From contig NC_008148.1 in NCBI RefSeq assembly GCF_000014185.1, positions 1,116,001 through 1,180,000 of the forward strand: a stretch of 64,000 bases of DNA, in the 5' to 3' direction. This document shows, in pieces, positions 15,988 to 24,906 of the stretch (its first letter is position 1; each line of letters starts with the position of its first letter). The position numbers and the translations under genes are program-made. Source of the DNA: Rubrobacter xylanophilus DSM 9941 (lineage in GTDB: Bacteria; Actinomycetota; Rubrobacteria; Rubrobacterales; Rubrobacteraceae). The notes under the pieces were generated by a model. That model saw only the letters and a program-made list of their open reading frames with translations. It did no database searches and was not told the DNA's origin.

Positions 15988-17513
15988 CGGCAGCCGTAGA
16001 GGGCGCCGAACTTCTCCCGCAGGTAGCCCAGGTAGGGGGCGGCGCTCAGGGGCGCGCCGGTCGCCCGCTCTATCAGCTCGTCCGGCTCGTAGCGGCGGCC
16101 GTGCCGGTAGACGTTCTCCGAGAGCCAGCCCCGCAGGGGGCCGAAGTTGCCGCGCCCGATCTCGTCCGGTATCTCGGGGCGGGCGCGCACCGCCGCCGCG
16201 AAGAGCTGGGCCGAGAGGACGTTGCCCACGCTGTAGGAGGGGAAGTAGCCGAAGAGCCCGTCGGCCCAGTGGATGTCCTGCAGGGCTCCCTCGGCGGCCT
16301 TCTCCGGCCGGACGCTCAGGTACTCCTCCATCTTCGCGTCCCACGCCTCCGGGATCTCGGGGACCGCCAGGCGACCCTCGATCATCGCCACCTCCAGCTC
16401 GAAGCGCAGCAGCACGTGGAGGTTGTAGGTGAGCTCGTCGGCGTCTATCCGGATGGGGGAGGGCTTGACCTCGTTTATGGCCCGGTAGAAGCCCTCCAGG
16501 TCCGTCCTCTCGAGCGGGGAGCCCGGGAAGGCCTTTTGCAGCAGCGGGTAGTAGTGCTCCCAGAAGGCCCGCGACCGGCCGACGAGGTTCTCCCACAGCC
16601 GCGACTGGGACTCGTGCACCCCCATCGAGACGCCCCCGGCGAGCGGCGACCGGGCGTAGGAGGGGGAGACCCCCTGCTCGTACATGGCGTGCCCCGCCTC
16701 GTGCATGGAGGTGAACAGCGCCGTGTCCACCCGCCGGGGGTCGAACCGGGTCGTGATCCTCACGTCCTGCGGCCCCCCGAGGTCGATGCAGAAGGCGTGC
16801 ACCACCCTGTCCTGCCGGCCCCGGCTCCAGTCGTAGCCGAGGTCGGTGAGCACGGCGCGACCGAACTCCTCCTGCGCTCGCTCGTCGAAGTCCCCCACCA
16901 GCGGGGCCGAGCGCTCCTCCGCCCTGCCGCCGGGGGCGATGCTGCGCAGCAGCGGCAGGATGCCGGCCTTCAGCTCCTCGAAGAGCCCCTCCAGGCGGCT
17001 CTTGCGGGCGCCGGGCTCGTAGAGGTCGAGCAGGGCGTCGTAGGGGTGCTCCTCGTAGCCCAGGTGCTCGGCCGCCTCGCGCTTGAGCTCCAGCAGCCGC
17101 TCCAGGTGCGGGGCGAAGGCCCCCCAGTCGGAGGCGGCGCGGGCGCGCACCCAGACCGGCTCCGCCTCCGAGGCCGCCCGCGCCATCTGCGCCACCAGCC
17201 GGGAGGGGAGCCGCGCCGCCCGCTCGTGGTCCCGGCGGGCGACCCGCACCAGCGCGCCCTCCTCGGAGGAGGGGTCGTAGCTCCCCTCCAGCCGCTCCAG
17301 CAGCTCTGCCAGCTCCGGGCTCACAAGGCGCTCGTGGGCCAGCCGGCTCAGGGTGGCCAGCTGCTGCGAGCGCAGCTCGATGCCGCCCTCTGGCATGTAG
17401 GTCTGCTGGTCCCAGTGCATCAGGGCCGTTGCGGCGTTCAGGTCGCTGATCTCCGCGAGGAGCTCCCTGAGCCGCCGCAGGTCTTCCGCTTGGTGGTTGT
17501 CTCTGGCGCTCAT
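15984..17513 (-). CDS. Carboxypeptidase Taq-type metallopeptidase (M32)
   Basis: 509 aa zinc carboxypeptidase removing C-terminal residues from peptides. Active site MHEAGHAMYEQG supplies HEXXH; downstream GVHESQSRLWENLVGRS holds the third ligand region. The N terminus MSARDNHQAEDLRRLRELL and NAATALMHWDQQTYMPEGG are typical of M32. ATG at 17513 is 7 nt behind a TAGTAT -10 box, so the mRNA is probably leaderless. It is divergent from the NADH dehydrogenase and its stop shares CTAG with the convergent permease. Confidence 0.93.
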   Translation of the reverse strand: MSARDNHQAEDLRRLRELLAEISDLNAATALMHWDQQTYMPEGGIELRSQQLATLSRLAHERLVSPELAELLERLEGSYDPSSEEGALVRVARRDHERAARLPSRLVAQMARAASEAEPVWVRARAASDWGAFAPHLERLLELKREAAEHLGYEEHPYDALLDLYEPGARKSRLEGLFEELKAGILPLLRSIAPGGRAEERSAPLVGDFDERAQEEFGRAVLTDLGYDWSRGRQDRVVHAFCIDLGGPQDVRITTRFDPRRVDTALFTSMHEAGHAMYEQGVSPSYARSPLAGGVSMGVHESQSRLWENLVGRSRAFWEHYYPLLQKAFPGSPLERTDLEGFYRAINEVKPSPIRIDADELTYNLHVLLRFELEVAMIEGRLAVPEIPEAWDAKMEEYLSVRPEKAAEGALQDIHWADGLFGYFPSYSVGNVLSAQLFAAAVRARPEIPDEIGRGNFGPLRGWLSENVYRHGRRYEPDELIERATGAPLSAAPYLGYLREKFGALYGCR

Positions 17514-17519
17514 GCGGTG

Positions 17520-17532
17520 GATACTAGCACCC
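17520..17532 (-). promoter_or_regulatory. Leaderless promoter of the M32 gene, core shared with 24861
   Basis: On the minus strand GGGTGC-TAGTAT (17532-17521) is an extended -10 (TGCTAGTAT) ending 7 nt before the ATG. The 12-mer ATACTAGCACCC recurs at 24861-24872, again 6 nt from a minus-strand start. On the plus strand GATACT (17519-17524) overlaps it and may serve the divergent gene. Confidence 0.7.
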
Positions 17533-17549
17533 TTGAGGGGGCAGCGGTC

Positions 17550-18914
17550 ATGAGGAGGGTCTTCAGGGACGGGGCGCTCGCGCTCGGCGGTGCGCTCGGC
17601 TGGGAGGTGCTGCGGCGCCGGGTGCGGCCCCGGCCGCGCTACCGGCCGCAGGAGCGGCCGCCCTACCGGGAGTTCCCGCACCGGGTGCTCGTGGCCGGCG
17701 GCGGGTTCGCCGGCTACTCGGCGGCCATGGAGCTGTGCCGCCTGACCCGCGGGCGGGACGACGTGGGGGTCATGGTCCTCTCCCGGGAGAACTACTTCAC
17801 CTTCTGGCCCATGCTCCCCGGCGTCATCTCCAACGACGTGGACGCAAGAAACCTCGCCCAGCCCCTGCGGCGGGCCCTCATCCGGGCGGGGGCCAGCTTC
17901 CGGCGGGCGCAGCTGGAGGGGGTGGACCCGGAGCGCGGGGTGGTCCGGGCGGACGGGGTGGAGATCCCCTACGACCACCTGGTCCTCGCCCTCGGCGGCG
18001 AGCCCGCGTACTTCGGCATCCCCGGGGTGGAGGAGCACTGCATCAGCCTGCGCGGCATCGCCGACGCAGAAAAGATCCGCAACCGCGTCATAGAGCGCTA
18101 CGAGGAGGCCACCCTCGCCCGCGGGGAGGTGCCGGACTCCCGGCTCTCCTTCGTGGTCATCGGGGGCGGGGCCACCGGGGTGGAGACCGTGGCCGCGCTG
18201 CACGAGCTGGTCCACGGGGCGCTCGCCGAGGACTACCCCAACCTCCACCCCCGCCGGGTGAGGCTCACGCTCGTGGACCGCAACCCCGAGATCCTCAAGG
18301 AGCTCGACCCCGCGCTGCGGCGGGTGGCCCGCAGGAGGCTCGAGCGGCTCAACATCCGCATCCTCAACGGCGCGACCGCCCGCGAGGTGCTAAAGGACCG
18401 GGTCGTGCTCGAAGACGGACGGGAGATCCCGTCGGAGAACGTGATCTGGACCGCGGGCGCGAGGGCCAGCCGGAAGCTCGAGGAGCTCCCCTTCCCGCAC
18501 CACGACCGCCGGGGGCTCGAGGTGGACGCCGGCATGCGCGTCCGGGGCTTCGCGAACGTGTGGGGGGTGGGCGACTGCGCGGCGAACGTCGACGCCGAGG
18601 GCAACCCCGTGCCGCCCAACGCCCAGGCCGCCGTGCAGGAGGGGAGGGCCGTCGCCCGCAACGTCCTCGCCGCCATAGACGGCGGCAGGCCCGAGCCCTT
18701 CCGCTACCGGCCGCTCGGGCAGCTGGTGGAGCTCGGCAGCAGGTTCGCCGTGAACGAGGTGCTGGGGGTTCGCTTCTCCGGCCTGCTGGCCTCCCTCTTC
18801 TGGCGGCTCACCTACCTGTACAAGCTCGAGAGCCCGCAGAACCGGGCCCGGGTCGCCGCCGACTGGCTCCTCGACCTCTTCACCGAGCCCGCGGTCACCG
18901 AGATACGCCGCTAG
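17550..18914 (+). CDS. Type II NADH dehydrogenase (NDH-2-like)
   Basis: 454 aa FAD oxidoreductase that would pass electrons from NADH to quinone without pumping protons. FAD motif HRVLVAGGGFAGYSAAMEL after a ~50-residue basic N-terminal extension; second nucleotide motif FVVIGGGATGVETVAALHEL (~residues 194-213); FAD-phosphate region NVWGVGDCAANVD. The C-terminal ~60 residues include an amphipathic/hydrophobic stretch (FSGLLASLFWRLTYLYKL) suited to membrane attachment. ATG 17550 lies only 36 nt from the divergent M32 start. Confidence 0.88.
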   Translation: MRRVFRDGALALGGALGWEVLRRRVRPRPRYRPQERPPYREFPHRVLVAGGGFAGYSAAMELCRLTRGRDDVGVMVLSRENYFTFWPMLPGVISNDVDARNLAQPLRRALIRAGASFRRAQLEGVDPERGVVRADGVEIPYDHLVLALGGEPAYFGIPGVEEHCISLRGIADAEKIRNRVIERYEEATLARGEVPDSRLSFVVIGGGATGVETVAALHELVHGALAEDYPNLHPRRVRLTLVDRNPEILKELDPALRRVARRRLERLNIRILNGATAREVLKDRVVLEDGREIPSENVIWTAGARASRKLEELPFPHHDRRGLEVDAGMRVRGFANVWGVGDCAANVDAEGNPVPPNAQAAVQEGRAVARNVLAAIDGGRPEPFRYRPLGQLVELGSRFAVNEVLGVRFSGLLASLFWRLTYLYKLESPQNRARVAADWLLDLFTEPAVTEIRR

Positions 18915-18930
18915 CTCCCGGTTTATCGGT

Positions 18931-18936
18931 TAAGAT
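18931..18936 (+). promoter_or_regulatory. -10 box of the his operon
   Basis: TAAGAT in CGGTTAAGATAGC ends 10 nt before the hisZ ATG, implying a leader of only a few bases and no room for an attenuator leader peptide. Confidence 0.6.
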
Positions 18937-18946
18937 AGCTTGCCGT

Positions 18947-20188
18947 ATGAGGTCCAGGGCCGCCAGGAAGTTCTCCACCACGCCCGGCACCCGCGACGTA
19001 CTGCCGCCGGAGTCCACCCGGCTGCTCGACGTCCAGCGGCGGGTGCTCGGCCGCTTCCGGCTGCACGGGTTCAGGGAAGTGATCACGCCGGCCCTGGAGT
19101 ACGCCGAGGTGGTGGAGGAGGCCCGCCTGCGGGACTCGGCCTTCAAGCTCTTCGACCCGGACAACCAGATGCTGCTTTTGCGCCCGGAGATGACCACCCC
19201 CATCGCCCGGCTGGTCTCCCAGCGCCTGCGGAACGCCCCCCCGCCGTTCAAGCTCTCCTACAGCCTGCCCGTCTACCGCCGGTCGGAGGTGGGCCGGGGC
19301 CAGAGCGCGGAGTTCCACCAGGCGGGGGTGGAGGTCGTCGGGTCGGCCAGCCCGGGGGAGGACGCCGGGACGATAGCCCTCCTGGTGGAGGCGCTCGAGG
19401 CGGCGGGGCTCGGGCCGGGGGAGGACTTCATGGTCGTCCTGGGTCAGGCTGCCTTCTACCGGGGCTTTCTGGAGAGGAGCTGCCCGGAGGTCGCGCCGGC
19501 GCTGCTCTCGGCGCTCGCGGGCAAGGATCTCGTCCGGGTCGAGGAGCTCTCGCGCCGGCTGCCCGACGCGGTCGCCGCCGGGGCGCGCGGCATACCGCGC
19601 CTCGTCGGCCCGGCCTCCGACGGGGCGGTGCTGGAGGAGGCGGAGCGCTACGCCTCCGGCGGCGGGGGCGCGGCGCTGGAGAACCTGCGCGCGATCCTGG
19701 AGCTTTTGGGGGCGCACGGGCGGCTGGAGGCCGTGATGCTGGACCTCGGGCTCATCGGCCGCCACGACTACTACACGGGGGCGGTCTACGAGGTCTACGC
19801 CGCAGGCCTGGGCTTCACGGTGGCCAACGGCGGCCGCTACGACAACCTGCTGCGCCGCTTCGGGGAGCCGCTCCCGGCGACGGGGTTCGCCATCTCGCTG
19901 GAGCGGCTGGTCTCGGTGCTGCCGCCGGAGAGGCCCGCCCCGCTGCTGGTGCTCGTCGGGGAGGACGCGGAGGCGGTGCGCGCCGCCCGCGCGCTGCGGG
20001 GGGAGGGTGTCCCGGTGCTGCACGTCTCCGGAGGGCTCGCCCCGGAGGAGGCCGAGCGCTACGCCCGCTCGGTGGACGCCCGCTGGGTTGGCTACCCGGC
20101 CCCGGGCGGGGTGAAGCTGCGGGAGGTGGGGGAGGGCGGCTTTTGGCTTCTCGCGGTGGAGGAGGCCGCGCGGAGGGTTCTGGGTTGA
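18947..20188 (+). CDS. hisZ: ATP phosphoribosyltransferase regulatory subunit
   Basis: 413 aa HisRS paralogue that pairs with short-form HisG to make an active, histidine-inhibited ATP phosphoribosyltransferase. The class II synthetase-like core is present (TPGTRDVLPPES, LLRPEMTTPIARLVSQR, YSLPVYRRSEVGRGQSAEFHQ) with HisZ-type HDYYTGAVYEVYAAGLG. Adjacent HisG is only 216 aa and lacks the C-terminal regulatory domain, exactly the situation that needs HisZ, so I favour HisZ over a second histidyl-tRNA synthetase. First gene of the operon, ends in TTGA overlap with hisG. Confidence 0.92.
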   Translation: MRSRAARKFSTTPGTRDVLPPESTRLLDVQRRVLGRFRLHGFREVITPALEYAEVVEEARLRDSAFKLFDPDNQMLLLRPEMTTPIARLVSQRLRNAPPPFKLSYSLPVYRRSEVGRGQSAEFHQAGVEVVGSASPGEDAGTIALLVEALEAAGLGPGEDFMVVLGQAAFYRGFLERSCPEVAPALLSALAGKDLVRVEELSRRLPDAVAAGARGIPRLVGPASDGAVLEEAERYASGGGGAALENLRAILELLGAHGRLEAVMLDLGLIGRHDYYTGAVYEVYAAGLGFTVANGGRYDNLLRRFGEPLPATGFAISLERLVSVLPPERPAPLLVLVGEDAEAVRAARALRGEGVPVLHVSGGLAPEEAERYARSVDARWVGYPAPGGVKLREVGEGGFWLLAVEEAARRVLG

Positions 20189-20835
20189 GGGGCCTCCGGA
20201 TAGCGGTGCCGAAAGGCGCGATCTTCGAGGACGCCCTGCGGGCGCTCGAGGCGGCGGGGCTTCCCGCCGGGGCGCTGCGGGGCAACGGGCGCAGGCTCTT
20301 CCACCGGGCGGGGGGCGTGGAGTTCATCGTCAGCCGCCCCTCGGACGTGCCGGTCTTCGTGGAGCACGGGGCGGCGGACGTCGGGATCGTGGGCAAGGAC
20401 GTGCTGGAGGAGCAGGAGCCGAACGTGATGGAGCTCGTGGACCTGGGCAGCGGGGCTTGCAGGATGGTCCTCGCCGCCCCGCGGGAGAGGGCCTCGCAGG
20501 TGGAGCGGGCCATCGCCCACGCCGAGGTGGTGCGGGTGGCCACCAAGTTCCCGCGGACGGCGCGGCGCTACTTCGAGGAGATGGGGCGCCAGGCCGAGGT
20601 CATCGAGCTGCACGGCTCGGTGGAGCTGGCCCCGCTCGTGGGGCTCTCCGAGTGCATAGTGGACCTGACGGCCACCGGCACCACGCTGCGCGAGAACGAC
20701 CTGGAGGTGCTCGACGAGATCTCGCGCTCCACCGCCCGCCTGATCGCCAACCGCGGCTCCTACCGGCTGCGGCACGCGGAGATCCGGGGCCTCCTCGCCT
20801 CGGTCGGCAGGGAGGGGAGGCCCGTTGGCGGCTAG
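20185..20835 (+). CDS. hisG: ATP phosphoribosyltransferase, short form
   Basis: 216 aa from TTG 20185, overlapping hisZ by 4 nt. It joins ATP and PRPP, the first step of histidine synthesis. N terminus LRIAVPKGAIFEDAL; periplasmic-binding-like fold; GADVGIVGKDVLEE; PRPP loop in VDLTATGTTLREND (~residues 157-170). Length shows the hetero-octameric HisZ-dependent form. Confidence 0.95.
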   Translation: MRGLRIAVPKGAIFEDALRALEAAGLPAGALRGNGRRLFHRAGGVEFIVSRPSDVPVFVEHGAADVGIVGKDVLEEQEPNVMELVDLGSGACRMVLAAPRERASQVERAIAHAEVVRVATKFPRTARRYFEEMGRQAEVIELHGSVELAPLVGLSECIVDLTATGTTLRENDLEVLDEISRSTARLIANRGSYRLRHAEIRGLLASVGREGRPVGG

Positions 20836-22081
20836 GCTGGACGCCCGCGGGCTGGATGCCCGGGAGGTGGTCCGGAGGCTGCGGCGCCCGAGGGGCTTCC
20901 TCTCCCGGGAGGTGCGCGCGGCGGTCCGGCAGGTGGTGGAGGAGGTCCGGGAGAGGGGGGACGAGGCCCTCCTGGAGTACGGCGAGCGCTTCGACGGGGT
21001 GCGCCCGGACCCCCTCCGGGTCCCCCGGGAGGAGATAGAGAGGGCCCGCGCGGCCCTGCCGGGGGAGCTCGCGGAGGCCTTCCGGACCGCCATAGAGAAC
21101 GTCCGCCGCTTCCACGAGCGGGAGCTGGACCGCTCCTGGGAGCTGGAGCGCGGCGGAGCGCGCCTCGGCCAGCGGGTGCGGCCGCTGCGGAGGGCCGGGA
21201 TCTACGTCCCCGGCGGCCACGGGGCCTACCCGAGCACCCTGGTCATGACCGCCGTCCCGGCGCAGGTGGCGGGGGTGGAGGAGCTGTGCGTCTGCACCCC
21301 GCCCGGCCCCGACGGGCGGGCGAACCCCCGGCTGCTCGCGGTGGCCGGGCTTCTGGGGATCGGGGAGGTCTACGCGGCGGGCGGGGCCCAGGCGGTGGCG
21401 GCGATGGCCTTCGGCACCGAGAGCGTCCCGCGGGTGGACAAGATCGTGGGCCCCGGCAACGACTACGTGACCGCCGCCAAGCTGGAGGTCTTCGGCGAGG
21501 TGGGCGTGGACGCCCCCCAGGGCCCGAGCGAGCTCGTGGTTGTCGCCGACGGCTCCGCCCGCCCGGAGCGGGTGGCGCTTGACCTCATGGCCCAGGCCGA
21601 GCACCTCTCCGGCGCCACCTCGGTGCTCCTCACCCCGAGCGGGGCGCTCGCGAGCGGCGTGGAGCCCCTGCTCTCCGGCAGGCCCTCCGAGCACATAACC
21701 CTCGTGCTGGTGCGCGACCTGGAGCAGGCGCTGGAGATCTCCAACCTCTACGCCCCGGAGCACGTGCACCTGAACTGCGAGGGGGCCGGGGCGGCGCTGG
21801 AGCGGGTGGAGGCTGCGGGGCTCGTGGCCGTCGGGGACCTCAGCCCCGTGGCCCTCTCCGACTACGCCGCCGGCCCCTCCCACGCCCTGCCCACCGGCGG
21901 GACCGCCCGCTGGGCCTCCGCCCTCGGGACCCACGACTTCCTCACCCGCATAAACCACATGCGCTTCTCCCGGGAGGCGCTCCGGGAGCTCGGGCCGCAC
22001 GTGGAGCGGCTCGCCCGCATGGAGGGCTTCGAGAACCACGCCGCGAGCGTCGCGGCGCGCAGAGAGAAGGAGGAGGGGTGA
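20825..22081 (+). CDS. hisD: Histidinol dehydrogenase
   Basis: 418 aa, TTG start overlapping hisG by 11 nt. It oxidises histidinol to histidine in two NAD steps. Landmarks: [52 protein letters not shown], and the catalytic Glu-His pair in [11 protein letters not shown]. Zinc-ligand region AEHLSGAT and the C-terminal GTHDFLTRI are intact. Overlaps hisB by 4 nt. Confidence 0.96.
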   Translation: MAARLDARGLDAREVVRRLRRPRGFLSREVRAAVRQVVEEVRERGDEALLEYGERFDGVRPDPLRVPREEIERARAALPGELAEAFRTAIENVRRFHERELDRSWELERGGARLGQRVRPLRRAGIYVPGGHGAYPSTLVMTAVPAQVAGVEELCVCTPPGPDGRANPRLLAVAGLLGIGEVYAAGGAQAVAAMAFGTESVPRVDKIVGPGNDYVTAAKLEVFGEVGVDAPQGPSELVVVADGSARPERVALDLMAQAEHLSGATSVLLTPSGALASGVEPLLSGRPSEHITLVLVRDLEQALEISNLYAPEHVHLNCEGAGAALERVEAAGLVAVGDLSPVALSDYAAGPSHALPTGGTARWASALGTHDFLTRINHMRFSREALRELGPHVERLARMEGFENHAASVAARREKEEG

Positions 22082-22665
22082 TGGCGCGGGTCGGCGAGCT
22101 GGAGCGCAAGACCGGCGAGACCTTCGTGCGGGTGCGGCTGGAGGTCGACGGGGAGGGGCGGGCGGACGTCTCCACCGGGGTGGGCTTTCTCGACCACCTC
22201 CTGCACCTGCTCGCCCACCACTCCGGGATGGACCTGGAGGTCAGGGCCGAGGGCGACACCTGGGTCGACGACCACCACACCGTCGAGGACACCGGGCTCG
22301 TGCTCGGGCGGGCCTTGGACCAGGCGCTCGGGGACCGCTCGGACCTGGTGCGCTTCGCCGACGCCAGCGTCCCGCTCATCGAGGCGCTCTCCACCGCCGC
22401 GGTGGACCTCGGGGGGCGCAGCCACCTCACCTGCAACACGGGCCCGCTGCCCGAGAAGATAGGCACCTTCGACACCGAGCTCTTCCCGGAGTTCCTGCGG
22501 GCCTTCACCCAGTACGGCCGGTTCACGCTGCACCTCAACTGCCACTACGGGCACAACGCCCACCACAAGGTGGAGTCCGGGGTGAAGGCGCTCGCGGTCG
22601 CTCTGCGCGCCGCCGTCTCCCGCCGCTCCTCGGGCACCGCCTCCACGAAGGGGGTCGTGGATTGA
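22078..22665 (+). CDS. hisB: Imidazoleglycerol-phosphate dehydratase
   Basis: About 194 aa; start is GTG 22078 or ATG 22081 (GTGATG), both overlapping the hisD stop. It dehydrates imidazole glycerol phosphate. Duplicated metal motifs are visible: GFLDHLLHLLAHHSG, DDHHTVEDTG (first half) and HNAHHKVESGVKA (second half). Monofunctional, without the phosphatase domain of enteric HisB. Confidence 0.96.
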   Translation: MMARVGELERKTGETFVRVRLEVDGEGRADVSTGVGFLDHLLHLLAHHSGMDLEVRAEGDTWVDDHHTVEDTGLVLGRALDQALGDRSDLVRFADASVPLIEALSTAAVDLGGRSHLTCNTGPLPEKIGTFDTELFPEFLRAFTQYGRFTLHLNCHYGHNAHHKVESGVKALAVALRAAVSRRSSGTASTKGVVD

Positions 22666-23279
22666 GGGTCGCGGTGGTGGACTACGGCGCGGGCAACACC
22701 CTCTCGGTCACCCGCGCCCTGCAGAGGGCCGGGGCGGAGGTGGAGCTCACCCCGGACCCGGCGCGGGTGCTCGCCGCCGGGGCCGTGGTGCTGCCGGGGG
22801 TGGGGGCCTTCGGGGACTGCGTGCGGAAGCTCGCCGAGCGGGGGCTGGACGAGGCCTGCCGGGAGCACGTGGGGCGCGGCGGCCCCCTCTTGGGGGTGTG
22901 CGTGGGGCTGCAGGTGCTCTTCGAGGGTTCGGAGGAGTCGCCGGGGGCGGAGGGGCTCGGCCTCCTGCCCGGGAGGGTGGTGCGGTTCTCCGGGGAGGGG
23001 TTGCGGGTGCCGCACATGGGCTGGAACACCCTCCGGGTGCTCAGGGGGCACCCGGTCCTGGAGGGGCTCGACGGCGAGGCCTTCTACTTCGTCCACTCCT
23101 ACCACCCCGAGCCCGCCGAGCCCGCGGACCTCTTGGCGACCTCCTCCTACGGCGGGGAGTTCTGCGCCGCGGCCGGGCGGGGGAACCTGGTGGCCGTGCA
23201 GTTCCACCCGGAGAAGAGCAGCCGGGCGGGGCTCCGCCTCTACGAGAACTTCCTGAGGTGGGCGCGTGGGGCCTCGTGA
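22662..23279 (+). CDS. hisH: Imidazole glycerol phosphate synthase, glutaminase subunit
   Basis: 205 aa, TTG start in a TTGA overlap with hisB. Class I glutamine amidotransferase that feeds ammonia to HisF. Nucleophile Cys in LGVCVGLQVLFEGSEE (~residue 82) and His-Glu in AVQFHPEKSS. HisF is not in the window, so the partner must be downstream elsewhere on the chromosome. Confidence 0.95.
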   Translation: MRVAVVDYGAGNTLSVTRALQRAGAEVELTPDPARVLAAGAVVLPGVGAFGDCVRKLAERGLDEACREHVGRGGPLLGVCVGLQVLFEGSEESPGAEGLGLLPGRVVRFSGEGLRVPHMGWNTLRVLRGHPVLEGLDGEAFYFVHSYHPEPAEPADLLATSSYGGEFCAAAGRGNLVAVQFHPEKSSRAGLRLYENFLRWARGAS

Positions 23280-23997
23280 GCCCTTCGTCGTCTTTCCGGC
23301 CATAGACCTCAAGGGGGGGCGCTGCGTCCGCCTCCGGCAGGGGGACTTCGGGCGCGAGCGGGTCTACGACGCCGACCCCGTCGGGAGGGCGCGCGAGTGG
23401 GAGCGGCGGGGGGCGCGAGCTTTGCACGTGGTGGACCTGGACGGCGCGAGGGAGGGGCGGCCGGTCCAGCTCGCCCTGATCCGGGAGATCGCCCGCGCCG
23501 CCGGGGTTCCGCTGCAGGTGGGCGGGGGCATCCGCACCCTGGAGGACGTCCGGGCGGCGCGGAGGGCCGGGGCGGCGCGGGTGGTGGTCGGGACGGCGGC
23601 GGTGGCCGACCGGGACTTCCGGCTGCGGGCGCTGGAGGAGCTCGGCGCGGACCTGGTGGTCGCGGTGGACGCCCGGGAGGGGGTGGTGGCGACCCACGGC
23701 TGGCAGAGGCAGAGCGGGGTGGGGGCGGCCGAGCTGGCGGGGGAGCTCGCCGCGGAGGGCGTCCGCGCGGTGCTCTTCACCGACATCTCCCGCGACGGGA
23801 CGGGGGAGGGGGCGGCGCTGGAGCGGACCGCGGAGGTCGCCGGGATCATCCCCACCATCGCCAGCGGCGGGGTGCGCGGGGCGGGGGACATCCGGGCGCT
23901 GGCGCGCACCCCGGGGGTCGTCGGGGCCGTCGTGGGGACCGCCCTCTACGAGGGCCAGGCCACCCTGGAGGAGCTCCTCGCCGCGGCGGGCGGCTGA
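23266..23997 (+). CDS. hisA: Phosphoribosyl-formimino-AICAR-phosphate isomerase
   Basis: 243 aa TIM barrel, GTG start 14 nt inside hisH. It catalyses the Amadori rearrangement of ProFAR. Catalytic aspartates in FPAIDLKGGRCVRL (~residue 13) and DLVVAVDAREG (~residue 133); phosphate loops QVGGGIRTLEDV and IASGGVRG. In some actinobacteria this protein (PriA) also serves tryptophan synthesis; the sequence alone does not settle this. Last his gene here: hisF, hisI/E and hisC are absent from the window. Confidence 0.93.
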   Translation: MGPREPFVVFPAIDLKGGRCVRLRQGDFGRERVYDADPVGRAREWERRGARALHVVDLDGAREGRPVQLALIREIARAAGVPLQVGGGIRTLEDVRAARRAGAARVVVGTAAVADRDFRLRALEELGADLVVAVDAREGVVATHGWQRQSGVGAAELAGELAAEGVRAVLFTDISRDGTGEGAALERTAEVAGIIPTIASGGVRGAGDIRALARTPGVVGAVVGTALYEGQATLEELLAAAGG

Positions 23998-24106
23998 AGG
24001 CTCCTCCCTCGGGCGCCGGGAAATCACTCATTTGGGGGATGTCCGCGGGGAGCCGCGGCTCTATGCTGTCCCGTGCAGGCATGTCTTTCGGGAACAGGAG
24101 GAGAGC

Positions 24107-24544
24107 ATGGGAAGGAGGCTTGGCACCGGGCTGCTGTGCGTGGTGTCGGTGGTGCTCTTGGCGGCGGGGGTGGCCGCGGCGGCGGTGATCTACGGCACCG
24201 CCGGGTCCGACGCCATAAACGGCACGCCGGGAAAAGACAGGATCTACGGTCTGCGGGGGGATGACGCCATAAACGGCTTCGGTCGGGCCGACCGGCTCTA
24301 CGGCGGGCGCGGCGCCGACGGCATAAACGGGGGGCCCGGCGACGACCTGCTCGTCCAGGGGCCCGTCGAGGAGTACGCCCGCGACTCGCTCAACGGCGGG
24401 CGGGGCGACGACCGCATCCGGGCGGCCAACTCCCCCGCGGTGCGGGACGTGGTCACCTGCGGCCCCGGCTTCGACAGGGTCCACGCCGACGCGCGCGACC
24501 TCGTAGCCTCCGACTGCGAGCTGGTCGGAGTCGCGGCCCCGTAG
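24107..24544 (+). CDS. Secreted RTX-like calcium-binding repeat protein
   Basis: 145 aa: signal peptide (residues 1-25, MGRRLGTGLLCVVSVVLLAA...), then about four nonapeptide-type units (GTAGSDAING, GKDRIYGLRGDDAING, ADRLYGGRGADGING, GDDLLVQG) of the calcium-binding beta-roll kind, then a domain with CGPGFDRVHADARDLVASDC, whose two Cys may form a disulfide. Exported by Sec and probably calcium-stabilised. Repeat DNA also recurs as CATAAACGG. Too short to be a toxin; function unknown. Confidence 0.8.
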   Translation: MGRRLGTGLLCVVSVVLLAAGVAAAAVIYGTAGSDAINGTPGKDRIYGLRGDDAINGFGRADRLYGGRGADGINGGPGDDLLVQGPVEEYARDSLNGGRGDDRIRAANSPAVRDVVTCGPGFDRVHADARDLVASDCELVGVAAP

Positions 24545-24548
24545 GAGG

Positions 24549-24854
24549 CTACAGGGGGAGGTTTGAGGTCTTGGGGCTCCCTCCCTCGTACTTTGCCGAC
24601 TGCATCGCCCGCCAGGCGAACTGCGAGAGGGCCTCGTCGGTGGGCCGGGCGTCGAGCCCGGCCCCCGCTATGGCCCGGCGGGCGGCCTCCACGCAGGCGT
24701 CGAGCGCCTCGTTGATCTCGTAGGCCCGCGCCGCCTGGTAGCGCACGCGGGCCGTCTTTGCCGGGGCGCCGTCCGCCGAGAAGGCCAGCTCGTACTCCTC
24801 GGTGCGGCCCTCGAGGTCCCCGACCCTGCGCGCCGTGCACCTCAGCTCTGCCAT
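24549..24854 (-). CDS. Small hypothetical protein from a leaderless mRNA
   Basis: 101 aa: N-terminal beta-rich half (MAELRCTARRVGDLEGRTEE, then VRYQAARAYEIN) and a helical half (ALDACVEAARRAIAGAGL). No membrane segment or recognised motif. A TAGTAT -10 box ends 6 nt before the ATG. It is convergent with the RTX-like gene (4-nt gap) and divergent from PBP1A. Function unknown. Confidence 0.7.
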   Translation of the reverse strand: MAELRCTARRVGDLEGRTEEYELAFSADGAPAKTARVRYQAARAYEINEALDACVEAARRAIAGAGLDARPTDEALSQFAWRAMQSAKYEGGSPKTSNLPL

Positions 24855-24859
24855 GCGGA

Positions 24860-24872
24860 TATACTAGCACCC
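24860..24872. promoter_or_regulatory. Bidirectional promoter with overlapping -10 boxes
   Basis: GATATACTAGCACCC reads TATACT (24860-24865) on the plus strand, toward PBP1A (leader ~35 nt), and TGCTAGTAT (24869-24861) on the minus strand, toward the small hypothetical (6 nt before ATG). The two -10 hexamers overlap by five bases, so the directions probably compete. Confidence 0.65.
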
Positions 24873-24906
24873 GTCGTGGAGCGTACAGGCGGCGGCCGGC
24901 GAGCGA

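Noticed and set aside
18947-20188. Reading hisZ as a second histidyl-tRNA synthetase
   Set aside because: It overlaps a short HisG and heads a his operon; HisRS would not explain the 216-aa HisG.
24181-24360. Repeated ATAAACGG units considered as a DNA repeat array or CRISPR
   Set aside because: The spacing follows the RTX-like protein repeat inside one reading frame; there are no conserved direct repeats with unique spacers and no cas genes.
24107-24544. RTX-like protein as a secreted toxin
   Set aside because: Only 145 aa with a Sec signal, no toxin domain and no type I secretion genes nearby.
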